From: Liquidambar formosana
Lineage: Eukaryota; Streptophyta; Magnoliopsida; Saxifragales; Altingiaceae
Direction: 5' to 3'
DNA: 64,000 nucleotides
NCBI GenBank assembly: GCA_039720395.1
Contig: CM077834.1
Location: forward strand, 1,984,001 to 2,048,000
The first letter of the stretch is position 1, and each line of letters begins with the position of its first letter. Under the pieces are notes generated by a model that was not told where the DNA came from, did not search any database, and was given only the letters and a program-made list of their open reading frames with translations. Shown piece after piece: positions 48,743 through 61,626 of the stretch. The translations under genes were made by a program, and so were the position numbers.

Positions 48743-49865
48743 CTACATAAACATATAGAGAATGACCACCACAACTGCAAGAACAGTCATGAAATAAGAT
48801 GTAACAGACAGCATGACTGTTGAATTCAGTGACGGCGGGCCCCAGTCGCCGAAATCCCAACCGTCATCATCGCCTGGTCCACCACCGCCTGCCCCACCAC
48901 TCGGTGCAGGTGAAGGTACAGATTCTGGGGTCTCATCGCCGGATTGCGCCATTACCCCAATAACCAGTTTCTGGCCAGATTTGCAGTGTCCTGGCTCTCC
49001 ACTAATGAAATAGAAAAACCCATGTCGATCAAATCGGAAAATTGTGTTTCCATCTTCGTATTTTGAGATTGGATTCGACACGATACAGTTCGTGTAATCC
49101 GTGTAGTTTACTACCAGCACTGAGTCCTTCTGGTACTTAAAATCTACCAAAAAAAAAAACAAAAAAAGCCAACTTTAGAAGCAAGAAAATATACTAAATT
49201 CTAGGCTTCCTCGGTTTGGTTCCGAGGAAAAACAAAAACAAAAACAAAAAAAGGAAAAATGCTTTAAAAATAAGCCAGTTTCATTTATTCAACATTTCTA
49301 TGGATTTTCCTTTCCTCTGTCCTTTCCCAACTCCTCTCCTCCTAACCTATTTATTAAAAAGCGGGAAATGCTAGTTAGTCTCATATTTTGCCCTACAATC
49401 TTACCCTATTGAGAGGATAAGGGGTAAAGTTTTGGGATCCATTGATATAGTTAAATCCTAAAATTTGAAACAAAACTAAATCCACATAGTAGGACAAAAT
49501 TTGTAGGGCATTTCCCTTTAAAAACCCTCGACAAAAGATCCCATTCAAAAAGATGTCATTTAAAATTTTAGCCTTAAACTACAATTTATATTGGGGCGCC
49601 CTGATTTCCCAAGAACCAAACGGAGGGCTAATGTAATATAAGAAGGTTGCAATGTCGTAAACTTACAAACAGAATCTCCAACATGGAACCTGTTTTTCGT
49701 TGCCCATTTGTTGTAAGTCTCCGTCTCGTTGCCAGTAGGTTCAATCCAGCCTCTTTCGCCGCCAACTTGGAACTGAAAAGAAGATACAGAGACGGCGGCC
49801 ATGGAGATGAAGAGAAAAGAGAGAAAGGCAAAGGTAGGGAGTTTAATAACTGAAGGAGAAGCCAT
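48743..49865 (-). CDS. Early nodulin-like protein (phytocyanin family, GPI-anchored type)
   Basis: Two exons, 49667-49865 and 48743-49143, splice within a Tyr codon to give 199 residues. Layout: signal peptide (about 1-29), plastocyanin-like domain (about 30-130) with the expected Cys pair C86 and C120, a Pro/Ser/Gly/Asp-rich linker (about 131-170) and a hydrophobic C-terminus (about 175-199) typical of a GPI-anchor signal. The type-1 copper ligands are incomplete: the first His site is Asp73 and the Cys site is Ser114 (FISG), while H119 in GHC and Gln124 remain. That is the ENODL pattern, so copper binding is not expected. The single intron position is the usual one for phytocyanins. The protein probably sits on the outer face of the plasma membrane; its exact role is unknown. 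Confidence 0.94.
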
Positions 49866-51878
49866 TGATGGTGGAAAAAGTCACTTCGTTGCAGTAAGTA
49901 ATGCGAGTGAGGAGAGAGAGTCTGTGAGCAAAATGGAGGAGAAAAGAGGGATGGAGTTGAGTTTATATAATAGGAGGCGGTTAAGTTGGTTACTTCCTAC
50001 GTGGGTTGATAGAAAGGGGAGGGGAAAGTGGGGTGGTGTAGGTGTAGTTGAAGTCACTACACACGTTTGGTTTGAGGGCACTGTAGTTTGCACGTGCATG
50101 TTTAGGGTTTAATATTCAAGTGGGTTTTGGTTGAATGGTAAAATTTCTAGAGCCGAGGGGCTGGTTCAGAAATTAAATGGACCTCAAAATTCAGTGCCAA
50201 GCATACCCAATGCTTGGGTTGGGACTATTGGGCCCTTTTAGATTAGGCCTCGAATGATTTTAGTCCATTCAAGTTTAACCCGGTAAATTAATCACGTTAG
50301 AAAATGAATTAAAGCCTAACACATTTATTTTATGAGCGAGTTATTGAGGTAAATAATTTTATTGTTTAAGCTTAAAATGTTAATCAAATAATGTATTACT
50401 TCAGCTTTAAAATTAAAAAAAAAAAAATTAATGAGCTGAGTGATACTCTAAACAAAATTGGCTTTACTAAATTAATTACCAAGCTAAAAATTAAATTTGA
50501 ACTTTTTTTCTTGTAAGCAAAATTGAATGAGCCTTTTATTAAGTTAAAGTTGAGCAAAACTCGAATAGCTTGGTTGATTTTATAACCCTAGCTACTTATA
50601 GATATCTACCTTGTCCACAGTTATGCTATAAAGGTTTTGATAGAACTACTTGATTAGCTTGGTACAATTGCGCACAAAGATATCAAGAGAAATTTGATCG
50701 GAATTGGTAATATAACCGTAAATCTTTTTTCAAAAATTTACAACAATTCCTACTTTGTATGTGCATTTTAAGGAAGGAAAATGGGAATGATTTGGAGAGT
50801 AAAAGGGTCATCCCCACTTCCATTTATGTATAGCAGGTTGGTGAATGGGCAAATTCATCTGATAGTAGTAGAAGCAAGTGTATAGGCTTAGCATTAATAA
50901 AAAGTGAAGAATATCTCCAAAGTCATCTACCCTTATCCAAATTAATGTTACAGCAGCCACCAAATGGACCTCCTAGACCAAAAATCAATACTTTGGTGAC
51001 ATTTTTTCTAATATTAGATCATGGGATGTTTGAGATTATTATTATTATTATTTCTTTTTCCGGATATATATTATAAGCACATGCATCAATACATTGCGTA
51101 ATGGCCAATGTTACCTTTATTCCTAAGAAAGTAAGGGGTGGCTTGAATTTCAACATCTCGTGCTGATCAGGCCACTGGTAAAGCCACCTTCACATATCAA
51201 TTCCCCCCTTTCCCCTTTGAATTCGTCATATATTGATGGGATGGTTGAGTGTTTGAGACAACTAGCTAATTTTGGCCAAGGATACTGCACGAGTGAGATG
51301 AAGTTGGATGTGGATTTTGCCTTCAAAATCATTCGTCCAGTGTTTCTAGCTTGACCAATGTTATGTTTTATTCGCATAAAAATACACATGAGAAGAAGAA
51401 TGGTTCATTTTGATTTCATCTCTCATTCTTCCATCTTTTCTCCTTGGGTAATTATTCTTTCAAGAGCTAGCAACCCTCTTAGCAAGCTAATCAATAAATA
51501 GAACTAGAGCTAGAATCGGAACTCATCACTAAAAATCAATTCTATTCTTTTCAAATTTTCTCTTCAACTAATTTGGCACTGATATATATGAAATCATTAC
51601 ATCCATCAGCACCATCTCCTCAAAATGTATTTTCTCAAGTGGTGTGCAGAGTAATTGATATAGTCATGCCAATAAATAAATAAATATATATATATATATA
51701 TATATATGATTATGTTTCCATCAGTATATGTTGATTTAAATTATATCAGCACCATGCACTAGGGGTTGTACCCCTTGCATTAGTCCAGTGTACCTCATAT
51801 TCAACTAATGCACAAGGTATAACTCCTAATGCAAATGTTAATATAAATTATATCAGCACATGCTTACCTGATCATCAT

Positions 51879-51947
<69 letters not shown>

Positions 51948-53240
51948 AGAAAATAATTAAAAAGTACGGTTTTCCATCATCAAGTGATGGCTCCTAATCT
52001 TGAAATAGTAATACTAATATTATTCATCCTTAAATTTTTTTGAAAAAAAGTTTTCTTTTCTAATAATATTTGGCCATCATAAAAAATAAAATAAAACACA
52101 AAACAGAACAAATTTGAGGTCAATAGCATTTGTCATCGATCTCCGGCTGCATGAATCATCACCAAAACCAACCTTAATCCCCCGCATGTTAACCACGTGT
52201 CCTAAACTGACAGTCAAGATCGATATTCTGAGGATCACGAGAAGAAAATGTAACCCTCAGGCCCTCACGTCACGCGTGACAAATCCCCAGCTGGGAGAAG
52301 TTTTTCTAAAGATTGAGACCCCCCGCGCCTGGGATACCTGCAACAGCCGGTCACCATCTCCACTAGATATAGTTAGACATTTATGAGTGCTTTTGTGTGG
52401 TTCTCTGTCCCCATCCTACTAAATTTAGTATTGTATTTACGACAGCCCAACGCCGTTTAGCCAAACATAGCAGATTCTTTAAATTGGTGAAACTGCCATA
52501 TTTCAACAAGTACAAGTATTACACGAAATCTCTTTAATTAGTTTTATAAATAATGGTTGTGTGTACGTATTGTACATGATTCTGATAAGACTACAACTAC
52601 TTTGATCCCAACTCTCGGCTGAATAAACCTTATATACCTACGTTTGTTTATTTATTTATTTATTTTATTTTATCAATGGTTAGGGGTGTCTCACTCGAAC
52701 TTTACTCTCATCAAGATTTGAGTACAGACTAATTTCTTAATGATTCAGATGAGATATGTATATTTATTTAAATAATAATAACCTTTAAACTACTAAATTG
52801 TGATATTTTAATTTGTTTCCTTTATACGTTGGCCGTTAGTAGATTTAATGAAAATCAAATAACTTGAATATATATCTAGTAATACTATTAAACTAATTTA
52901 ATGGCTAAACTAGTTTTTTGTAATTAATTTTAAAATTAAATTTGACAAAATTAGACCATAAAGTCTAAATTAGATATGACAAAAATAAGCATGGATAAAA
53001 GATAGGCTATGTCATAATATTCCTTTTTTTTTTAGGTGATATCAAGAGATTCTAAATGTTATTTATCAAATTAATCTTTTTGAACACATGCAATCTTTCT
53101 ATCCTATATGCACGGATAATTATAGAACAAAATTTATAAAGTAACCTTAAATAAAATTGTAAAAATGATAAGAATTGAACCCAAGAAACAAAAGGCTATG
53201 TCACAATTTTTAAAGGAATAGTTGTACTAGAAGATTCCGT
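49866..53240. other. Intergenic sequence between ENODL and MIR156
   Basis: No supported coding gene. It contains TA repeats (51684-51708 and 51884-51915) followed by GA repeats (51916-51943). A motif cluster lies near 52190-52285: a CACGTG G-box at 52194-52199, and CACGTC followed by CACGCGTG at 52266-52278. These could be regulatory for the downstream MIR156 locus; that is inference. The frames at 51150-51389 and 52114-52386 have no recognisable domain. Confidence 0.5.
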
Positions 53241-53251
53241 GTAGTCTACCC

Positions 53252-53259
53252 TATATAAA
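53252..53259 (+). promoter_or_regulatory. TATA box, candidate MIR156 primary-transcript promoter
   Basis: TATATAAA in a GC-richer context (CCCTATATAAAGGTGAGG), about 0.8 kb upstream of the MIR156 hairpin on the same strand. Transcription would begin near 53285. A CT microsatellite (53478-53508) and a CA/TA run lie between the TATA box and the hairpin, which is common in plant pri-miRNA leaders. No other gene in this orientation follows. Confidence 0.5.
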
Positions 53260-53471
53260 GGTGAGGACCACTTTACCACCATGGCACCACCAAGTCACCA
53301 ACCGGTCATAATCCACGCGGTACTGGTTATAGCCGGTTCCCGGGGTCTTTATAAGATGGCTGCGCTCACTGTACAGTGCATACACCTTTCTGACTTCTCC
53401 ATTGTTGTAGAGTTCCTACCTCATTCCTCTTTCGGCTACTCCATTAATGTTATATATAGAGTTCCTACCTC

Positions 53472-53510
<39 letters not shown>

Positions 53511-54023
53511 CACACACACACACATATATAAATTATATGTATGCATATACCTTTGCTTTAAAGCTAAATCGTCATCCTTCGTTCTGCCTTAGTTCACACT
53601 CTTTCGTGGAAGAACAGGTTCCAATTCTGATGAAAATGGCCTATTCTATGATCCGGCCATGCATAACTCTCTCTCTCTCTCTCTCTGTCTGTGTATATAC
53701 CCCATAAAAGAGAAGTTTTCAAATTCCTTATTTTCAGTCTTTTTTAACCAGACTGTAAAAGTTTCACGATTATCATTTCATGGGAGATTTGGAAACTACC
53801 ATGTTCACAGGCAAGTTCATGTACAGATGCGTCATGCATGTTAATGTAGATAAGGGTTTTTTGTCATTTGATGAAGGCAGGCATATGCATGTATGTATTC
53901 TCTCAAACTAATGCAATTTCATGGTTTCTTTGCATTACAGTGGTGCTATCTGAGGAAGTGGAATGAATGCATGTCCATGCAGTGATATGGCATGGATGCA
54001 TGGGGGTGGGGGGGGGGGGGGGG

Positions 54024-54140
54024 GTGATGAGAGATATGATATGTTGACAGAAGAGAGAGAGCACAACCCGCCATTAGTTAAAGAGAGTCTTTGCTTTTGT
54101 TGGGAGTGTGCTTTCTCCTCTTCTGTCATCATCACATACA
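54024..54140 (+). ncRNA. MIR156: MIR156/MIR157 precursor hairpin
   Basis: The 5' arm (54044-54064) reads as a 21-nt miR156/157-family sequence: it starts TTGACAGAAGA and ends AGAGAGCAC, and differs from the usual miR157 form by G for T at position 12. The 3' arm (54108-54129) is its partner, GTGCTTTCTCCTCTTCTGTC, pairing along the whole length with one G-U pair and one bulged C. The loop is about 43 nt, and the flanking bases still partly pair. The mature RNA on the 5' arm is the family rule. miR156 represses SPL transcription factors and controls juvenile-to-adult phase change; that is family knowledge. A run of about 20 G (54004-54024) abuts the hairpin. Confidence 0.88.
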
Positions 54141-57100
54141 CGCCTTCTGTGATGTTTCCGGCCAGCACCGTCTGATCCTCATCAGACGGCCATGTAAGAG
54201 TTTCTAAAACCCTGCGGGCAACTATTTTACTATATATAGCTAGTAGGAGGTATCAGGCTATAGCTCTAATTCATAATAATATATCAAATGGTTTCATTTT
54301 TTTGAATCTTTGGTATACAACATGACCAATAATGTTTATTAGAACTTCTTTTGAAAGAAAAGGTAATGTGGACTGTCAGTTTATCATGTCTAAAAAAATA
54401 TAAAGAGTACAAAGGAATGTTCCGCCCAAAAAAAAAAATAAGGGAATGAAGGTCAGTGTTGGATCATGCATATATAAAATCTAATTAAGATCTTGGGCCT
54501 AGCATGGTCTCCCCTCCAGAACCTATATATTAAGAGCTTTAAAACGTGATTACTTCAATTAAACAGTGTTTAAACCATCCGGATTTTCTTTAAAAGGATA
54601 AGTATAGCCTATGAGGAAATGACATTATAGTATAGGAATGACACTGGAAATTGAATCATTTCCTTGTTGTTATGCAGCATTTAACAGATATTAATTCCTT
54701 CTGTTTATCCGTGGCAGTTAAATGAGTACGTTCATTTACAATTTTTTTTCCCTCTTTTTTCTTTTGACACTTATTCAAAGCAAGGTCATTTTAGGATTTT
54801 GGAAAGCGCAGCCTTGTCGATAGGCTACGTTATAATCTTCACTCGCTCGATCGGTTGCTACTTCGAAGAATATCATCGCAACAATGTGCCCAAAAAGCTG
54901 GGGTAATGGAGCCTACAAGGTCCCTAATGGGATGAAACCACTGAATCACAAGACAAATGGTACTTCATTTCTGTGCTTATTTTCGGTGATTTGCGATGAC
55001 TATAGTCAAATAAGATTAGGAGAGGTTGAATCCCAATAATTGTAAGCCTTAGGGGTTTAAGAACTACAAAGGCTACTATCAAGGAGTAACGAAGGAGACA
55101 CGGTAAGGCATACTCAGATAAAAGAAACAGAAAAATACAACTGATGATTAATGTAAGGGTCTTATTCCTTATTGATGTGGGACGATTCCTGGGGAATCAT
55201 TTTCTATTGTAATGAGAGAATTTCAAGAAATAAAAAATTTACAGCCTCAAGTGATCCATCAATGATGAATCTTACATAAATTAATTATCCAAGTATTCGA
55301 TCAACCAAGAGGCCTAGCCTATTTATAGGCTTTAGAAAAGCCTAATAGCAACTGGAGATCTTTTTCTTGCAAAAGCAATTAGAAGCCTCATAATTAAAGG
55401 TCACCTACCAAAAAATCAGATGCAAACCTACCAGAACTACTCAATTTCTAGTCCTTAAGACACTAAACTTTGTTAACAAAACTCTTATATTCTTTAATTA
55501 AATCTTGCATTCATTTTTTCTTCTTCTTTCATCGGCTTCTTCTATGCAGCTTAATAATTCTGAATACTTATTTTTATTGGCCTCTGGTGATGGCATGTGA
55601 TGAGGGAGTTGTCTAGCGGCATGCTCCTGCATCATCCTCCTTTTGTTGGAAGCAAATTACAATTTGAGTTAGCCCAAATCTTGTATATAAATTACTCATA
55701 CAATGAGATATTGCAAATGCTAGGGATGTACGTACCGGGAACTTGTTAGCTGCACCAGATAAACAAGCAGAAACACCTGCTAGGTTCATGTATATTACCC
55801 CCAGGTAAGGGTATGCACAAGCTCAAGACAAATGGAAGCGCAAAATGGACCAGAGTGCATCTGGATCAGGAGGCTTTATATGGGTCAATTCCGCAAATTA
55901 GATCTGTGGATTTGCTTGCAACATGGAAAGCACCACCAGCATCATGTGTGATTGTCTGAGCTTTGGGGCCTAACAAATGTATTCTCTCTGCCTTGGAGAG
56001 AGTAACAACAGCAAGTTTAATATAGAGATGGGTGCAGCAGCTATATCCAACCTCCTCAAGCAAGAAGACCGACAGTACTTCACTTGAACTCGACATAACT
56101 AGATCTCATTGGGATTGCCACAACCTGCTAGCTGGACCTTGGCAATGGAGGATTAAACACACAATTAGGGAAGGAAGTAACTGTCCAGACTTCAGCCAAT
56201 CTGGGAGTTGACAGGGACACCAGTACCATTTTTTTATGATCAGCTTCTGTTTTCAGATCATTTTCTGGTCTTGCCTAGCTCCTTGGTTTCTCTCCATCAT
56301 AGGAAATCCATCCAGTTATCAGTAAACACACTGGTTTTTACATCCATTCAATAAGGTTTTAAGGGTTTAACTTGTTTAATTTTGAGCAAATAGTATGCTC
56401 ATTTGCTTTTGGGTTGATATCCCCCCTCTGTTCCTCCTTTCTTTAAGCATGAAAATCTGAATGCTAAACTTTATATGGATAAATTTTTTTCAGATTTCTT
56501 CCATAACTTAGGTAATTTAAAGTGCACAAACGTCAAAATCTTGAACTTATCCCAGCATGTGGATTCTAATGGTGAAGATTATCTCTAAAGGACATTTGTT
56601 AGAATTTTTTTAATAGACTTGAGGGGCGATGGGCACATGCAATGGGAATTTGAGCACTTTGAAAGGATCTACAGATGCAATTCAATTTTCGAGTCAATCT
56701 CTCCTCAGAATTCACATCACTAAGCCTCACCCAAACATCCTGCACAACCTCATAGTTTACTCAACTCAAAGCTTTCACTAGAATCAATCACCACCCAGAT
56801 AGCCTTATCTTACACTCCCTGTCTCAAGACCAAAAAAAAGGGAGGGTGGTTTTTGTTTAGGAACCCAATTCAACAAATCGATATCCTAACTATGCTTACA
56901 CAGCCAGTCTCGAGCCCAGTGAAAAGAGGGTTTTAGACAGCATAAAATCCAGAAAAATTGACAAACATGAATCTAATCATACACCTATGTCAAATTAGAA
57001 GAGGAAAGAAAAAAACCCTGTTAATTGTTTACTTACAATGCATTTTAATTTTCCAGTGGCATGACTAAGAATTACAAACAGAGTCCCAAACTCTCAATCC

Positions 57101-57550
57101 AGTACATCAAAGCCCAAAAGACAAGCTCTCCTTTAACAAGAGATTGTGGTGATTCAACATCCTCGTCGGCATCCAACACTGTTTATAAAATCTCAATACT
57201 GTATTCTGAAATGCAACTTTTCAATAAAATGTGGCAAAGTACAGTTAGAGATATTTCCATTACCAATAATAGCTCCAATAAATGGGGGGAAAAAAATGTA
57301 AATCAAAACTTGTTACTCTTTATGGCAGAGACCCAAATACACATTTAAGATGTTCAAGGAAGCTCCTTAAGTTCAGGATACAGCAGAGACCACATAGTTC
57401 AATACAGTACCTTTGAACTCAGGCCAGTAAATTTTCGTAGTCTTCAATGGCTGAATTACAGGATTGACAACACCTAAAAGTACAGATAAAGAATAAAATA
57501 ATCCAAAAGCATTCAATTTGGTTTCCATAAGAAAAGCATGAAATCCTACT
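54141..57550. other. Intergenic sequence between MIR156 and the lectin kinase
   Basis: No supported coding gene. Bases 54168-54189 form a perfect 9-bp stem (CCGTCTGAT/ATCAGACGG) with a 4-nt loop just past the miRNA hairpin. Open frames such as 55866-56096 (minus) have no recognisable domain. The last 200-300 bp should include the 3' UTR of the lectin kinase. Confidence 0.5.
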
Positions 57551-59614
57551 TCATTCGACTTTGATCTCATAAATGGGGCCAGGCGATCTACATTCTTCGC
57601 CATCTGAAACAATGTCTTCGAGACTCAAAGGCAAGCTACAAGAGAAAGTGAGAGTAGGTTTCATCTTTGGAACGAGTATGGGATCTGTTTCATCATTGAG
57701 GATCTGAAGGACTCTCCTCATCGTAGGCCTCTCCGAGCAATCTGGGTGTGCGCAGCTCAACCCCACAAGTAACAGCTTCTTCATTTCTTCCTCTCTGAAT
57801 TCCCCATTCAACCGTTTGTCAGCTGCTTCGATAATTTTTCCTTCAGAATACAATCCCCAAACCCAATCAACCAAATTCACCATTGTCTGACTATTGGGTT
57901 CTCTCTCAATTGGCCTCCTCCCACAAGCCACTTCAAGTATAACCACACCATAGCTGAAAGCATCAGTTTTCTCGGTTGCTTTCCCATACTGAAGATACTC
58001 CGGAGCAAGGTACCCCATTGTTCCTGCGGTCAGCGTTGAAACAGGGCTCTTGTCATGATCCATGAGCCTCGCCAACCCGAAATCTCCCAGCCTAGCATTG
58101 AAGTTTCCATCAAGCATTATATTGCTGGTCTTTATGTCTCTGTGGATGACTTGCTGTTCACATTCTTGATGTAGGTATGTTAGAACAGAGGCCATCCCAA
58201 CTGCAATGTTGTATCTATGGGACCAATTCAGTGTGGTACCCTGCTCAGATTCTTGGTATAGCACCCTATCAAGACTCCCATTGGGCATAAAATCATAAAC
58301 AAGCAGTAATTCACCCTTCTCAACGCACCATCCTTGGAGTTGAACTAGATTTTTGTGCCTCAAACAAGCTATAATGGACAATTCAGCAAGGAATTCGGTT
58401 TTACCTTCATGGGCGTGTTTCGATCTTTTCACAGCAGAAATAGTACCTGTCGAGATGAAAAAGGCTTTGTAAACAGTACCGAACGCTCCATGGCCTATAA
58501 TCCTGCTGGAGTGAAATCCTCTTGTCGCTAACTTTAGCTCTCTGTAACTAAATTCTCTTGGACCAGTCAAAAGCTCTGCTTTGAAGCTCTTCACTGTTCT
58601 AATTCCCCTCCATTTCTTAAGAGAAAAATAGCCAAAAACCGCAAGAACTACACAGAAAAAGGCAGGGCCAGCAATCCCAAGAACCAAACCAAGCCTCCTA
58701 TGATCTTTGTTGGTATCATCAGAGACAGGAATAGGCGGGGGTATCGTCACCGAACTATCCGACACATTGTGAGGATGTAATCTTGGTCTCACAGGGAGAA
58801 ACCCAAGAGTCTGAAAGCTCCAACTCTCAATCGAATGGAGTTCGGTGCTCCCCTCCGTCGCCGCAGAGAAACCCACATACATAAAGTCCTTGAGATAAGA
58901 AGAGAGGTCAATATTCACCGTCAGGACGGGGTCTACAGGCTTGGAACTCGAGTAACTCAAGAAAACTTTCACCTTCTTTATGTCATTCTTGTAATCAATC
59001 CAGGCCGTGATTGAATTCCCACTCTTGAGATCAATGCTCTGAGAATTTGGATTTGCGGCTTTGATTGAATTTAGGCTGTCAATATCCAAACCCACATGGT
59101 TATCATTCGGGTCATTGAAGTGGGAATCGAGAAAAGTATCAAATTCGACAGCGACGAACTTGTTCTTGGTCAATTGGGACGAATTGACAAGACCCAGATA
59201 CCCTCCGGGGCTTCCGAGCGTCTGGTTATCCGGCGACAGAAAGAAGGCCAACCCATCTCCGAATGAATTCGGATTGATGTTACTAATGGAGAAAGAGAAC
59301 TTCGTGGAGAAAGAAGCAGTGACATTCGTTTCTGGATCGAAGAAGGCAATTGGGTAGTTGTAGATTACACTGCCGGAGCTCGAAGACGGCACGCCAAGTT
59401 CTCTGTTAAGCCCAATGACGCCGCTCCGGAGGTAGGAGTCTCCGAGGAGAGTGAAATTTCGGAGGGTGAAAAAAGGGAAGTCGAAACTGATGTTTCCTGC
59501 TGATACAGAAGGCGGGTAAGAGGGGTTGAGGAGGAAGAAGAGGAGCAAGAAAACAAGAATGTTTCTTGGACGCATGTTGATGGAGGAAAGTTGGGAAGAA
59601 ATCAACGGGGTCAT
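57551..59614 (-). CDS. L-type lectin-domain receptor kinase, clade VIII type
   Basis: Intronless, 687 residues from the first ATG (59614). A second in-frame ATG (59575, M14) directly precedes the hydrophobic core of the signal peptide and may be the true start. Order: signal peptide to about 39, legume-lectin domain (about 41-272, with the Asp/Asn-rich loop DTFLDSHFNDPNDNHVG), Pro-rich stalk, membrane helix (about 308-331) and kinase domain (about 370-645). Kinase motifs: IGHGAFGTVYKA, catalytic Lys396, HRD at 491-493, DFG at 511-513 and APE at 537-539; all look intact, so an active Ser/Thr kinase is expected. It acts at the plasma membrane as a receptor kinase. The lectin sequence and the FSYRELKLATRGF juxtamembrane block resemble Arabidopsis LecRK-VIII members. 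The ligand is unknown. Confidence 0.96.
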   Translation of the reverse strand: MTPLISSQLSSINMRPRNILVFLLLFFLLNPSYPPSVSAGNISFDFPFFTLRNFTLLGDSYLRSGVIGLNRELGVPSSSSGSVIYNYPIAFFDPETNVTASFSTKFSFSISNINPNSFGDGLAFFLSPDNQTLGSPGGYLGLVNSSQLTKNKFVAVEFDTFLDSHFNDPNDNHVGLDIDSLNSIKAANPNSQSIDLKSGNSITAWIDYKNDIKKVKVFLSYSSSKPVDPVLTVNIDLSSYLKDFMYVGFSAATEGSTELHSIESWSFQTLGFLPVRPRLHPHNVSDSSVTIPPPIPVSDDTNKDHRRLGLVLGIAGPAFFCVVLAVFGYFSLKKWRGIRTVKSFKAELLTGPREFSYRELKLATRGFHSSRIIGHGAFGTVYKAFFISTGTISAVKRSKHAHEGKTEFLAELSIIACLRHKNLVQLQGWCVEKGELLLVYDFMPNGSLDRVLYQESEQGTTLNWSHRYNIAVGMASVLTYLHQECEQQVIHRDIKTSNIMLDGNFNARLGDFGLARLMDHDKSPVSTLTAGTMGYLAPEYLQYGKATEKTDAFSYGVVILEVACGRRPIEREPNSQTMVNLVDWVWGLYSEGKIIEAADKRLNGEFREEEMKKLLLVGLSCAHPDCSERPTMRRVLQILNDETDPILVPKMKPTLTFSCSLPLSLEDIVSDGEECRSPGPIYEIKVE

Positions 59615-61626
59615 TTTTCAAGAACAGAGAAGTGGTGATTGCTGCAAGAACAGTGGAGGAAGAAGGGGAAAGTGAAAACAGGGCGGTGTTGGAGAGGTTG
59701 GGTGCATTTGAGCAGTAAGTCGGTGAGATTGTGGAGAGAGCAAGCAAAAGTCAGAGAGAGAGTGGATAAGTGGGGTGGTGGGAACCTTGGCTGGGCTGGG
59801 GAAAATGGGGTCTAAACGGTTAGAAAATGGGCGCGTGGGTCGGTTTTGAAAAAATGGAAAAAATTAGGGTTTGCAACGGTTATGAAGAAAACTTCCCTTT
59901 TTGACATGGTGGTGTTTTCCCATTGGACCTAAAAGTGGGGTTGGCCACAATGACAGGTGATGATGACAGGTTTTCATTGCCATATCATTTTAATATGCCG
60001 AGTTGGACAGTCCAATCCTGTGGGGGACTCCTACATTGGATGATGATCATTGTTGACTGCATACAGTAATAGAATAGAGCCACTCAGCCACCTCTATAAT
60101 GAGGGTACCCCCATTATTCTTGTTATGAACCCTCTGCATCATCTTATTTCTCACTCTGAGTTAATCTCATTGGGTTATTTGTTGATATAAATTTAAACTA
60201 AAATATGTTCCAACGTTTATCAAAATTGTTAAAACTTTAGTTGAATAATAGACTGCATCAAATTTTAATCGGCATATTTAAATATTATATTTCATACTAA
60301 TATTTTGTACATAGTGTCTCATAGGTCCTCCATCCAATGATAAATTATATATCTTGAAATTTGTACAATATTTCTTAAAATAATGAAGAGCTCATCAGTA
60401 CACTTTTGACTATATACCGTTTTCGAAGTTGTTTTTTTCTCTCTGTTTTTTAATTGGAAAAGATAAAACTAAATTAGACCTTTAATCATACTAATCGTTA
60501 AGACACAAAAAAGATTAGCATCAATTTTATGTTTTAGAAAGAAAAAAAAATTCAATCAATGACTAACCTCCCTCTTGAGGGGGGTCAAACATATTACCTT
60601 TTACTTTCACTTAATGATGTGTTGATACCAAGACCAACAGTATTACCTCAGAATTTGCATATTCAAATAAATTTCTTAATAGATTTGGAATCTGAACGCA
60701 GAGAGGGCTCTCATTAAGAAAAAAGCTTCGGAAATGGAGTCCTGAATATTCACATGTGACCTGGAGAATTATTCAATGATAATGACAAGAGAGCCCATGT
60801 GATTATAGGGTCCAAGTCCACTTTTCGAAAAGGAACATAATACCATCTGATTGCCACGTCACATAGCCGTTACCATATGAAAACAACCATGCCTAGTTGC
60901 TAGTTGCTTTCTACATCAGTCTTCACACTAACAGTTGGACTAGGTTTATGCTAGTTTCATTATGCAATTATTGGCGATTGAGAAAAACCCAGTGATTCGA
61001 GATATTGACCCACATAGGTTCCTGTCATATGGGTTGAGATAGAATTTGAAAATCCCAAATTCAAGATGAATCATCTGGCGAGGCATTCATCTTTTTCCAA
61101 AGACAAAGCATTCATCACATGATAGTAAAATAATTATAAATAAAAAATAAATAAACATGATTGCACAAAAGGGCAATCGTGCCTAGGGTAATATACACCA
61201 CTCACACAACAATTTTCATACACTTCAATCTCAAGTTTATAATGGTTAATACTATTCTTAAATTAAACCAAGCTCAATAAGCTTGAGTAAATTTACTTGA
61301 TCTATGCTAAGACGACCAAAATCCTATATACCAAATTTTCCTCCATATTGATAAAGATTAAAACAGAACACTCAATTTAAGAAAATATTAGTTTTACAAT
61401 TATTTTTTCTTCTATCACATAGCATAATAAGTGCCGTGACAATAACACATCAATACAAATATTTAACTATTGTTGACATGACATGTTATGCCATCATTCT
61501 CACCTCCCATGTCAACCTAATGTGATGATGCCATGTTAAATACTATGAGTATATGTGTTGCGTGCTATTGTTATGTTACCTATCATGCCAAGCAATAAAA
61601 GAGATGATAAAAATAGTGGTGGGAAA

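Noticed and set aside
53281..53592. 103-aa frame beginning just after the TATA box
   Set aside because: It runs into a CT/CA microsatellite and has no known domain; it lies in the presumed leader of the MIR156 transcript.
55866..56096. 76-aa minus-strand frame starting MSSSSEVLSVFLLEEVG
   Set aside because: No domain, no splice partners and no promoter evidence; probably chance in intergenic DNA.
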